Assembly (NCBI GenBank): GCA_023213395.1
Contig: CM041465.1
Coordinates: 114,459,741 to 114,523,740 of the forward strand
Source: Cycas panzhihuaensis
Lineage: Eukaryota > Cycadophyta
Reading direction: 5' to 3'
Length of the DNA stretch: 64,000 bases
This document shows, piece by piece, positions 34,807-45,682 of this stretch. Every line of letters starts with the position of its first letter. Position 1 is the stretch's first letter. Both the position numbers and the translations under genes were made by a program. The notes beneath the pieces were generated by a model. It was not told where the DNA came from. It ran no database searches and saw nothing but the letters and a program-made list of their open reading frames with translations.

Positions 34807-34872
34807 GGCTATCCCAAAATCCCTCCTGTCATCCTTTCCTGCTTCTGAGGAGAGGACCCTCTAACACTCCCC
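31151..34872 (-). mobile_element. L1-type LINE fragment (LINE-1) at the duplication junction
   Basis: A minus-strand non-LTR element encoding endonuclease and RT, exactly between duplicate copies 1 and 2. It lacks ORF1 and most 5' sequence, and it also lacks the RNase H domain, 3' UTR and poly(A). It stops just after the zinc-finger region with no visible TSD. A normal LINE insertion keeps its 3' end, so this piece was probably placed or trimmed by DNA repair or recombination. It is much better preserved than the retroelements around it. Confidence 0.9.
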
Positions 34873-36158
34873 TTATAAGTTTTAATTATTCAAAAACTAT
34901 ATTTCATATTCTATATTTTTTCAAGTCCTACCCCTCCGTTTATCCTTAGGGGTGGTCATATTAACCCCTATGTGACATTAATCTTATTGATCAAAGGGGC
35001 TTAGCCCCTCCTCCTTCTCAGTTTTCATTCCTGAAAGAGGTCTTTGTTATATTTCTTTAATATCTTAATTTCTAGAATTCTATTTTCTAAACAGTTGGAT
35101 CTATCAAAAAGATTTTTTTATTCTCTACATGTTGGAATAGGTTTTATCATGATTTGATATTGTTTTGTAGGTCTTTAAAGTAGATAAAATTGAGGTTCTA
35201 ATTTGGTCCTAATTGGATAATTTTTTTAATATTTTGAGTAAATTTTTACACTCTAACTGAATATATTTACTTAATATCTAGGTGCTAATCGATTATTGAT
35301 AATTTTTTATTATTTTTAGAGGCTCACAATTATGCTTTATAACCATATAGATCTATTTTAGCCTCTTAAGATGAAGGAGCCTTCTTTGGATTAAAATCAT
35401 TAAATTGGTGAATTCTAACACCTTACAACTCTACCTTTAAGCTTTCATTTTATCATCTAGCTTATAAATTTGAATCAAAGCTCTTCTAAAGCTTATTTAT
35501 TTCTTATTTTAGGTCAATTATTGTCTCTTTTAAGGAATTCATTTAAGGTTTATTCCATAAGCATATTTCAAATATATATGCATATTTCTTTAATTTTAAA
35601 GAGCTTATATTTACTCTTAATGATTTCATCTATATAGTGAAGGTTTATTTGGCTTTATTTCAAGCTTTTAAAGCATTTTCAAGGTGCAATCTATTGCATA
35701 TAAGTATTCAAAGCATTTTACTCTTTTGCAAAGCTTATTTGAACTCTCATCAAAGTTATCTTACAAATAGTATTCTTGAATCTAACTTGAAGGATATATT
35801 TTCCTTTATTATCAAGTTATTTTCATTGATTTATAAAGGCATTCATTTGAAAGATAGTATATATATTTCTCAAAACATCTTTTAGCTCATTTTAGTCCTT
35901 TATTTTTAAGGTTAATATATAAATTATTTGAAAGAATTATTGATTGATTTTAGTTTCATTTCAAAGGAAAGCATTTGTCTTGCTTTATTTTAAGAAGATA
36001 TACATTGCCTAGTTGCATTCTTTATATTGATTAAGAAAGAAAATTGTTGTGAGCATGTAAAGAGTATTTATTACATATTTTATATTATTCACTCATTAGA
36101 GGTTATCATTTATTCATTAAGATAATGCATTAAGTTTATGCACTAAAAGTATTTTGCA

Positions 36159-36861
36159 ATGACAAAGAACTTTGATAACATGAGGTTTCCCATATTTGAT
36201 GGGACTAATTTTCACATTTGGAGATACACATTGAAAATACATTTTATGGTAAATGGCCTTTAGAAATTTATAGATCATGGTTACCTATAGGATAAATAAA
36301 ATTTTAAAGAAATTTTGAAAAAGGATAATGAAGTATTAGCATTAATATTTTGTACAATAAATGATAATATATTCACTTATGTTAGTGAAATGGCCACATC
36401 TAAATCAGCATAGAATACATTAAAATCACTTTATGAGTGAGAAATTTTAGAATTAAATAAATTTAACTATATTGATAATGTGTTCCATCTAAAATAAATG
36501 GTAGAGAAGGTGACTTTTAATGAAAAGACTAATGATTCATATAATTTTGAAGTTTTTAATAAGAGTAATGAGCATGAATGTTCCATTTGATGAGGCTATA
36601 TGTATATTTAACCTGATTGACACTCATCAAGAAGATAAAGTTAAAAATGAAGACATTCTTATTCATTTAAAGCAAGTCATACCTATATTTGAACCACACT
36701 TTATTGAAGACTATATGGAAAAGATAATCATGCAAGTTTATGACTACATCAAGGATGAAGACAAAGATACAAGACATGAGTTCAATCACCTTTTCAAAGT
36801 ATTCCTAAAGCATTCATACCACAAGTTCAAAGAAGTTGAAGATAAATGTGATGAACATTAA
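36159..36861 (+). pseudogene. Gag-like ORF of the small LTR element, copy 2
   Basis: Same gene as 26923-27684. At the first stop of copy 1 this copy has the original TGG ('FHIWRY'), but another Trp codon is lost ('AFRNL' region with TAG) and an indel near 36570 shifts the frame, so that the C-terminal half is read from 36520 in another frame. The two copies have thus decayed independently since duplication. Confidence 0.7.
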
Positions 36862-36870
36862 AGGGAAGTA

Positions 36871-37234
36871 TGTTGAGGTTAATGTTCCTCACCTAACTCC
36901 CACTATTGGGAATATGTAAAGTGCACACATCTTCATGGTAAGTTAAGGTAATGTTATTTTATTATGCATTATTATTATTATTATACTTTATCATTATTTT
37001 ATATTATTTTAAATTTGGAGGTTGAGGAGGATTTCCTCATTCCTCCCAAGTATATATTTTATGGGGTTCGAAACCTTGGTGTTCATAAACACCACCTTCA
37101 TCAAAGGATTTTTGGATGTACTCTTCAAAGATGGCTTAATACAACGATCTTTTATATGTGCACTCTCAATATGGCTTAAATACTAGTTTGATTTGTATAT
37201 TCACCTACTCCACTCTATTCTCCATACTCTAGCA
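36871..37234 (+). repeat. Small LTR element, duplicated 3' LTR
   Basis: TGTTGAGG...CTCTAGCA, followed by ACTAA at 37235-37239. It is nearly identical to 27636-28002. Confidence 0.92.
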
Positions 37235-37239
37235 ACTAA

Positions 37240-37855
37240 AACAGAAGAAATAAATGATTCATAGATGGTTAATCTAGGGATGTCTCAATAATAAGTTATA
37301 TTCAAGGTTAAGGGTAAGATAGTAAACTCAACGACCATAATTATATTCTGAATGATAAGGGGAATAAAGACCTTACCAATAGGTATCATTTACATTTTTA
37401 AATCTTTGGTAGACCCAATTGATAAGTTTAAAATTAGATATATTAAGGGACTCAAGGAGTTAAAGGGGAAGGATGTTGGTGGCAACAACTTCATTCACAA
37501 TAACCCTTTTAATAGTCTTTCCACTACTCATGATACAAATGAAAAAATGAGGGATGTTACAACACTTGTAATAATCACTAAGATGAGAAGGGTTAACGGT
37601 AATAAGAGGTCTACCTAAATCTAGTTATTTAATGCCAAGGATATTAAGAAAAAATTGAGTCTACTCAAGGTAACTCTTAAGAAAATTAAATACATAAATA
37701 CCTACATATACAAACTTGAGCTCCTTAATGATGGAGAAGCCTTTAGTTTTAATAACTTAAGGGATAAAACAACAAAATTTAATTTTAACAAATCAAAGAG
37801 GAATTTCAAAGATTTTCTCATCTAACTTAGATGAGGAGCTAATTTTAAAGATCAT
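37240..37855 (-). pseudogene. Tat-1 protease pseudogene, copy 2
   Basis: Duplicate of 28008-28620 with the same altered active-site block (VNEV in place of a DGGS-type block). The active-site loss therefore preceded the duplication. Confidence 0.7.
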
Positions 37856-37859
37856 CAAC

Positions 37860-40330
37860 TTATGAGTTTTAATATCAAGGAGATCATCCATCTCCAATAT
37901 ATTGATGATTTTAGCTTAGGAATCCAAGTCATCCTCATGAGGGAAATTTTAGTTTTAATGATTATTATTTTTGTCCTTAGTGGACTTAGTATGGGTGGGA
38001 CCTTCTTTAGTTTTAAACTTAAAACTAGAAGTGTGATCATCCTCTAAATAAGAACCTTTCCTTTATGCTTATCTTAGTAGTTGGGAAATGGTTAGTGTGA
38101 ATTAAAAATTCCTTATTATAATGGGATGGTTATTAATTAGCCAAGGCATACTTTCTTCGAGTTATTTGAGTTTAGTGCACTTAGATTAAACATAATCTTC
38201 CATTTGATAATACATACATAAAGGGTTATTTGAATTAAAGGTAAAGGAAGAGTCTTTAAAGGTTGGTCAAGTTTTTAATCTACTAGATGGATGGTCTTAG
38301 AATCCTTTGAAGGTTTAAGAGAAAGTTAAAAGTTTGGTCATGATAGAATATTCCAAGTCATATAGGACAAAGGTAAATTGCTTATAGGTCTTGTCATATT
38401 GGACATATTTAGGTTCACGAGTAGCCTTCTACTTGGGAGTTGTAGGGGGCTTATTTAACTTCTTGGATCTAACTTAAATTCCAAAGATTTAAGGACAAAG
38501 CATCTATCAATAGTACTTTCATAAGTAGTAGGTCCAAGTTTTAGTATCTCAAGATAGACATAAGGCTTAAGCATATTGGTAAATATATTAAAAGAAGGAC
38601 ACTATCTAAAGGGCATTAATATAAATAGACCAAGTCTTAAGAAGTGATGAAATAAGTTGTAAGAGGACACATCTACCACTTATTTAATAAAAAAGATTAC
38701 TTTAACTCCCATCTCAAAAGTATAAGCATCATCAAAATAATTGATGAATGAGTCTATAACCTATTAAAAGGAGAGGATGGATACATCTAACAACCTATAA
38801 GAACTATTTTTAGGCATCACCTAAGAGGAACTTAGAGAAGATATACATCATGATATGATCATAGGGTAAGTAGTCAATGTATATAAGTGTGAAAGATTAT
38901 ATGTGACCAAAAGGATATTGACCTAGCTCACTACTAGATTTAGGTAATTAGGTCACAAAGGGTGGGAATAGACATAAGAGGACCTCTTATAAGAAGGATT
39001 CCTATTATAGTCAATGTAAGTCCTCCTTGCCATAAGAGAAGAGGAGGAAGAAGGTCATTGTGTATTAGGTTGAGGATAAGATCTACTCCTTAGGTAGGTT
39101 GACCTTAGGGGGGACTAGATTTAGCAATATTTGAAGCACTAACATAAAGGGATAGACCACTATATGGTTCAAGATATGGTTAAATATGAGGCATGTCAAT
39201 CTAAGGTGCTTGAGAAGTCGATATATTAGGTTATGATGAGACTTAAGAGACATGGACATTACCATCAAAGGAGGGTATGCACTAAAGAGAACTAGAGGAA
39301 TAATGTAATAATAAAACTTAAATCAATGTGAAAAGTAAATAACTAATAAATTCAAGTATAACAATAAGGAACAACTAGAGATTTAGGTCTAAGCATAGAT
39401 TATTTTATTAGTATAAGCAATAACTAAAGAGTTATAAAGAGAAAACCCTAACTCTCTTCTTATCCACTCATCTAACTCCTTTACATATGTTATTACATGA
39501 GTATATATATATATAATTTTATAAGATACAACTCTACAATATTACAATATAATAGGCATAAACCATAGGATGAAAAAGACCCCCATAAGACACTAAAAAA
39601 AATTTCAAAGGAGCTTAGGTGTAACACATTTACTAATGTAAAACTTATAAAGTATTTAATATATATAGCATACACCCATACTTAGGTAGGATGTAAGGAT
39701 CTAACCATAGGATCCTCTAATTAGGGACCAACACCCTAAGTAGGTTAAGAAGTGGATGTGGCAATTGATTACTAAAGGGGTGGAGTGATAGTGATATAAG
39801 ATGGTTGCATTTATATAGAAGTACAAGGTATCTAATTAGTGGGACTAGATACTACTTGGATAGAGTAAAGTTACATGGAAGTGGATACTTAAGTAGATGA
39901 TAATGAGGGAATAAACTCTTGTAAATAGGTAAGGGATTACTCTGATTTAGGGTTGGTAGAGATACTAACCCCTTAAGAGGAATGAGAGTGGGAATAAAAG
40001 TTGGCATGATAAAATAGGTTGGAAGAATAAGAACACCTTACATGGGACAATGTCTAATAGATGAAGGAACTTAAAGTGACTTAGATACTTTAAAGTCTAA
40101 AACATAGCTATTAGATATAGATATGGTATGCAGGTAGGATGGTGGAATAAAGGGTATAGAAGATATAAGGTATGAAGTATAAATGGTAGGCCCTTGATGA
40201 GGCACATAAGAATTTCCTACTTACATAGGGTATCTTAATCTAGGGAGATCAAGAATAGGGTCACTAGAAGTTGGATGAATGCATTGATAAGGTGATGGTT
40301 TAGAGCCTTTGTGTGATATGCATTAAAAAT
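37860..40330 (-). pseudogene. Tat-1 gag pseudogene, copy 2 with N-terminus
   Basis: Same gag as copy 1, but it continues past 39940 into a Pro/Ser/Thr-rich N-terminal region on the minus strand ('KPSPYQCIHPTSS', 'HQGPTIYTSYLI', 'IPTLIPLKGLVSLPTLNQS' around 40310-39945). That frame reads across the 39940 boundary without a break, so this copy is the one joined to its native 5' side. Stops are frequent. A comparable Pro/Ser-rich N-terminus occurs in Tat-2 gag. Confidence 0.7.
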
Positions 40331-42787
40331 AGGTAAACTCTCTAAGAGTGATTTATTCCAATATAAAATACACTAAACTAGCCATGTATAATGGCCCATT
40401 ACTATATTAGGTAGAAAAAAGATGATTATGAGTAGGAGTTATGGAAGAACCATAAGGGGATGGATCCACCCCTAATATAGACTCATATAAACTATAAACT
40501 CCTAGTTTCATGATGCTTAGATAAGGGTATAAAATCACATGCTCCAAGCTGAAGTCCTTAGATATAAATGAATTATCTAGTTACCTTGAAGTTCAAAGGC
40601 TTCTTTTGATTAACCCTAGTCAATGAAAAGTCAATAAGCTTATCTAAGTAATAAGGAAAAGGATACTATAGTAAGTTGTAAAAGAAGATTACTTAACCAA
40701 ATGGTAAGACAGAGTACTTAACCAAGTAGTAAGAGGAGAGCACTAGAATAAGCAGTAAGAAAAAGGTACTTAACTAATAAAGATCTCTTAAGGATGAAAG
40801 GATAAGTGATAAAAGAAAAATACTAAATAAAGGTAAAAGACTCTTAAAATAATAAGACTGGGTAGCAAGATAACTAAGAGAGGATAAGTATGTAATTAAA
40901 AGAGGAATCGCGTCTAGCACTTCTCCAATATAGGCAATAGAATATTTGGTTAGGATTTGAGGGGTCCCAAGCGAACTTGCTCTTTTGTACAAAGAGGGGA
41001 TGTGAAGGGGAAGAACCAAATAATTGTACAAAAAAAGTCCCTTTAGAGACTCAACAAAAAGCATAATATAGGGCTAACCTAAGATATAACTTGTAAGGCA
41101 TGAGTAACCTGGAGTAATCCTAAGTGAAATTTCATGAATATAAGTTTAACTTAAACTTTATTTTTAATGTTTTTTTTAATAAAAAAAGAAAGGGATATAA
41201 GAAGAGGAGAAGAATTAGAAAGAAATACCTATAATATCTCATTGCTTATACTACACCTCTTGGTATGTTGAATTAATGTTATATAATACTTAAGTATTGG
41301 TGCTTAAGAGTACTTCACTTCATATGTTGGCTTATCACCAAACATGTTTGACTAGTAATAATAGCTCCTAATTAGAGGCCTTACATAATAACCCTAATAA
41401 ATCCCTATAAGTTTTCTTATATCTCCACCTAAAAGAAGAGGCTTGTACTCTCCCTATATCTCATTAACTCCCCTCACCCAATACACCTATAACAAGTCAA
41501 CTTTATTTTAATGGCCAATTTTTCATATATAGGGGTGACAATCTTCATAACTGATGTTTCTATTATAAGGGGTTGGCAATGTTATCAAAAATATATAAAT
41601 AATAAATGCAACTAAGATGAGCTAAACATATAAACTAAATAATGTACAAATCTACTCTATGATATACACACTATACAACTTATAGAAATGAAATAAATAT
41701 ATTCATATAAGTAAACCTACTAAAAAGGAAATAATCTAACTATGGATTTAACTCTAAATGATCTTATATTTGGAGTTTTTTTTTATCAATTATACACAAC
41801 TATATAAGATATTGGGATAGACAAACTTATAGGCACACTAAACAAAATTAATAAGAGAAAGAGTTAGGAATGAGGGGGATTGCCCTTTAGGTGAACTCTT
41901 GGTTTTAGGTTCTTTGATTATCTTTTTTATGTGAATAAGGCATTCCTTTCCTTGAACTTAAGTAATTTTAATGTAGGTCTTATAAGAGAATACCCTCATA
42001 GATCAAAAAGTTATAGGTCAATGCTACTTCAAGAAAGAAAGTTAAATAAATAAGGTGTTAGTTAAACCCTCTTTACTATGTCAAACCATAATAAAAGTGT
42101 AATTTAAATTAAAAGTTTGAATAAGAAAATTGTCACATGTTATTATACCTATTTGTATAGGTAGCAAGTACCTCAAAATGCTTTGAAGATGAATATTTTA
42201 ACTTATGAAATGCTAGTAAAGAAAAAAGAGAGGTAAGGCAAGCATGCAAACATTCAAAACTAGTTAACATAAGAAATAATACTATATTCAAGAGGAAGCC
42301 TCTAATCCCAATCACAATCATAAGCAAATCAAGAAAAAGTTCAACTTTGAGAAATCACTTCACAAGCATGAAAAAGATATAATAGATACTCTTAATAATA
42401 ATGATCACTCAAGCAAGGGAAACAAGTATATGCATGTCAAACTAAACTTCTTTAAGAAGTAGAAGCTAGATTTGTACCATTAGCAAGTAAAATTAAATAA
42501 AATACGTCATAAATATCATCATAGGAGCACTAACTTTTGTAAAAAAATTAGAATATAAGAAAGAATTAAAGAGTGAAATAAAGTAATATAAAAGAGAGAA
42601 AGAAAGTTCATAAGTAATGGAATGCTAAGGGGTAATTGATTTCTAATCCTTCTAGCAAATAAACTCAAAAAAATCCATTATAAAGTAATATTAGGGATCC
42701 AACCCCTAACTTACCTTCTCTTATATTCTCTTATATCTTCTACTTCTTCTATCTCTTATATCTTATTTTTCTTCTACCTCCCTTTTC
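40331..42787. other. Noncoding, probable Tat-1 leader and 5' LTR
   Basis: About 2.4 kb of AT-rich sequence without a supported gene. By position it should hold the Tat-1 5' leader, primer site and 5' LTR. A minus-strand stretch at 40921-40945 (TATTGCCTATATTGGAG) is a weak match to the primer site of Tat/Athila elements. Short repeats of the type ACTTAACCAA..GTAAGA occur at 40685-40760. I could not align it to a second LTR. Confidence 0.35.
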
Positions 42788-42849
42788 TTAATATCCCACA
42801 TGCATAAGAAGAAGGTTATGTAGTAGTCATTGAGCATTATATATATTCT
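42788..42849. repeat. 62-bp unit repeated in tandem at the gypsy-2 LTR start
   Basis: AATATCCCACATGCATAAG..GAGG(T)T.TGTAGT..CAT.GAGC at 42788-42849 is followed by a similar unit starting at 42850. The second unit begins TGTAATATCC, a better LTR start, so the first is either a tandem copy inside the LTR or a remnant lying outside it. Confidence 0.7.
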
Positions 42850-43068
42850 TGTAATATCCCACATGCATAAGGAGGAGGTTGTGTAGTGAGCATAGAGCCA
42901 TATATATATATTTATGTAATCTTAAGGGTAGGGTATCTAAAATATCATTATTATTTCATGTAATTGGGAGGTTGCCCCCTCGAAGTGTATTGTAATACAA
43001 GTGCTCTTTTATAGTTATTTGCATGTTATATTAGTGTGCAATTGTTATTAAGGAGTGGTATCCTACCA
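42850..43068 (+). repeat. Gypsy-2 5' LTR (start uncertain)
   Basis: The end is firm (CCTACCA, then two bases, then the primer site). The start is taken as TGTAATATCC at 42850; 42788 is the alternative. No second LTR is available to confirm it. Confidence 0.65.
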
Positions 43069-43070
43069 AG

Positions 43071-43086
43071 TGGTATCAGAGTGGTC
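43071..43086 (+). other. Gypsy-2 primer binding site
   Basis: TGGTATCAGAGTGGTC, an unmutated tRNA-iMet-type match, two bases after the LTR end. Confidence 0.88.
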
Positions 43087-43992
43087 AATCCTTGTGGGAG
43101 AGTCAAAGTTACTAAATAATTAATTTTTTTTTCCATCATTTTTTTCTCATTAGTACCTATTCTCATTTAATTTCTACTTAGTTACTTTGATTTTTGGGGG
43201 TAGACAATACTGCAATTGGATAGTTATCCTAACACTCCCACAAGGTAGTTTTCTTTTGCATTTAGATAAAGACCCTGTGTTGGGGGTCTATAAACATCAC
43301 GAGGACCTATCATTTTAGGCTAAGTATATTGTGGCTTTTCTATCCCTTGCATGAAGGACTAGAGATCACACTCCTAAATCAAGCCTTAAATAGAACTTAT
43401 CTACAGAATTGTGCCTCCATGTACCTATATGTATATAGGAGGACCCTCTAGATAGGCCTTCCTAGTATAGGTAAGCATAGGAAACCTATTGATTATCTGC
43501 AATTTATAGTGCACTGGTAAGTGGTTACCCCTGTAAAGTTACTCTCCACGTATCATAGAGATGGGGTAGTATGACTACAGAGTAGAACATTTACCTCTAT
43601 AAATTGATACTATTTACAACTGTGATTAGTATATTGAGGCCATATAAACTAGAAAAGCCCATACCTAATGTACTTTGTCAGTCTATTAGTGGTTTATGTG
43701 CATTTAGGTGAATCAGTCATCATCAATTTGTTAAATCCAATGTGTCTAGCTAGTTTGTCATCAATTCATGCACACATAGTCATTCAGCCAGCCAGTGACC
43801 AAAAAGTAAAAAATAAAAAAAAGAAGAAAGCAAAAAAGTATAAAAGTATAAAAGGGAAAAAAGTAAAAAAGGGAAAAAAAAAATCCATATTACCTCATTA
43901 TAAAATATTGAGGATAACAATCTATATAGACCCCTTTAAATCCTTTTCATTCACATTTTCCAACTAGGATTCAACTTAGGTCTTATGAACAA
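43087..43992 (+). other. Gypsy-2 leader, noncoding
   Basis: About 900 bp with no supported gene. An A-rich run at 43800-43880 gives an artificial lysine-rich reading frame. Confidence 0.6.
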
Positions 43993-44760
43993 ATGGTCCC
44001 TAAGATGAACCTAAGCTGGACTCAAGATCTCAATGATACTATCATACAACTTCAAGGAGATATATTATAAATCCAAAATGACTTCAATGAAAAATTTAAA
44101 GTAGTAATGCTAGAGCTCACAGTCATGAAACCTTTTAAGAAAGAAAAGATTAACTTTGATGATACTACTCACATAAGTGGGGGTCACTTTGCTAAAGAAG
44201 ATGAAGGTAATAATGGCAGTCACTTCTGTCTGAAATTCATTACCAAGGTAGAAGTTAAGAAGTTTAATAGAACACATGTATGTACCTGGATCACCTAAAT
44301 GGAACAATACATTTCTCTTCATCAAGTTCCAGAAGATAAGAAGATCCCTCTTACTTCTCTACACATAGAAACTTAACCCTACCAATGGTACTAATGGGTT
44401 ATGAAAATAATTAGTGGGCTTAGTTATGAATGGGAGGGTTTTGTTAAGGATCTTATAGCTCAATATGATAGTACTTGGAATCATGAGTACTTTAACTAGT
44501 TAGCTAAAGTCGGACAAGAGGGGATTATTTTAGCTTATACAGTAGAACATCAATGTCTCTCTACAAGGGTTGATGATCTTTGTCAGAATAAATTACTTGA
44601 GTTGTACATTGTTTGGTTATGAGATGACATTAAACATGAGTTGTGACTTTTAAAACCTAATAACATCTCTACAACTATCAATTTTTCTCAATATATTGAA
44701 GCAAAAAATAAGGCATCTCGACCCCTCCTACAAATATTCCCAGAAAAGTGACCATAAATT
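43993..44760 (+). pseudogene. Gypsy-2 gag pseudogene
   Basis: From the ATG at 43993 one frame reads through with in-frame stops only. The retrotransposon-gag core is clear: 'MEQYISLHQVPEDKKIPLTSLHIE' spans a stop at 44296, then 'YQWY' stop 'WVMKIISGLSYEWEGFVKDLIAQYDST' (44370-44490) and 'LSTRVDDL'. The stop inside the QW.W motif is explained by a TGG to TAG change. The N-terminus is charged, as expected for capsid proteins. Confidence 0.85.
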
Positions 44761-45039
44761 CAGGTCCCTTATATGCAATGAATGAATTCTGAAGAGATGG
44801 ATGAGAAATGATTGAAAGGGTTATATTTTCATTATAACCAAAAGTGGAATAATACTATAATTATCCTGAACGACACTTATTCATAATTGAGGATGTCCAA
44901 GATGATGAACCAATAGAGGAAGCCTCATTAGAGCTAGAAAATAATGATTGTGACCCACCTGAGGAGGAAGAAGAAGATACTACTACTATATCTATGCATG
45001 CCCTTACTAGAATTATGGCCCCATAAACACTTAAACTTA

Positions 45040-45682
45040 TTGGGTACATTAAGAAAAAGAAGGTGCTTATCCTCATAGATTGGAAGCACCCATAAATTTA
45101 TTAATAAAAACTTGTTGAAGAACTCAATTGTTTTCCATATCCTATCAAAATTTTCTAGGTTCTGATGGATAATAGAGGACACTCACTTGTGGAGGAAAAT
45201 GTCATAACATCAAGTTGCAAATAGGTGACTATCATCTCTCCACTTCTATATATGCCATTCTCATTAGAGGAGTTGATGTTATATTAGGGATATAATGGCT
45301 CAAACCAATAGGGACCATTCAACTAAATATATAAGAGCTCTTCATCCAATTTACTTTTGAAGGAATTGACTATCAATTGAATGGGATCATTCCTCCTCCA
45401 ACCTAAATCACCAGCTCACACCATATGGAGAGGCTCATTAAAAATGGCAGTATAGTAATTATTACAAAATGTTATGCTCTAAAAGATCTAGAACTTCCAA
45501 CAGAAGGGGATATTCTCCAAGATGATGGTATCCCAAATGACTTAAAATTGGTACTTCCCCACCACAATTATATATTTTAGGATATTCCTCAAAGTCTTCC
45601 CCCAGTACATGACCAAGATCATAACATTGACCTGGTAGCTGGAAGCAATCCTCCTTGTATTTGACCATATTAGTATCCCTAT
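45040..45682 (+). pseudogene. Gypsy-2 protease pseudogene and linker to RT
   Basis: 'KKKKVLILIDWKHP' near 45053 occupies the active-site place (family LIDSGSTH). The Asp is kept but the following Ser-Gly is lost. Next come 'LVEELNCFPYP', 'VTIISPLLYMPF', 'GVDVILGIxWL'-like sequence near 45290 and 'FNLQELFM'-like sequence. The linker 'SHHMEKLIKKGSIVI' to 'IPQSLPPVHDQDHNIDL' (about 45590) leads into RT and ends 'YPY' at the Tat-2 target site. Confidence 0.82.

Larger units (their letters stand above)
34873..37234 (+). mobile_element. Partial second copy of the small LTR element
   Basis: Contains part of the leader (with its own copy of the stem-loop at about 34945-35010), the gag-like frame and a 3' LTR, but no 5' LTR. 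It arose by the segmental duplication and not by a separate insertion, because the same TSD side (ACTAA) and the same Tat-1 flank follow it. Confidence 0.9.
34873..39940. repeat. Segmental duplication, copy 2
   Basis: Second copy of 25637-31150 minus the poly(A) insertion. Its left edge falls in the middle of the small LTR element leader, so that element's 5' LTR was not copied. Its right edge runs without a break into unique Tat-1 gag sequence (39941 onward), so copy 2 keeps the original gag neighbour. Divergence from copy 1 is low: six substitutions and one indel over the 364-bp LTR. Confidence 0.93.
14250..40950 (-). mobile_element. Tat-1: minus-strand Tat-like Ty3/gypsy element, heavily nested and partly duplicated
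   Basis: Read on the minus strand from right to left, the pieces are gag (40330-37860, duplicated at 31150-28625), protease (about 37620-37240, duplicated at 28400-28008), RT (24225-22842), RNase H (16079-15560) and integrase (15560-14250). The wording matches Tat/Athila-type elements, for example a gag with 'QLVDSFINYFDGA' and an integrase tail with 'EAILPLEVKLPS'. Copia-2 and the small LTR element interrupt it, each with a clean TSD. Its LTRs were not identified. A weak PBS-like stretch lies at 40921-40945. The gag resembles that of Tat-2 clearly enough to place both in one lineage. Confidence 0.8.

Noticed and set aside
43668-43967. 99-codon frame with a lysine-rich tail
   Set aside because: The Lys run is an A-rich tract in the gypsy-2 leader; there is no conserved domain and gag starts just downstream in a different frame.
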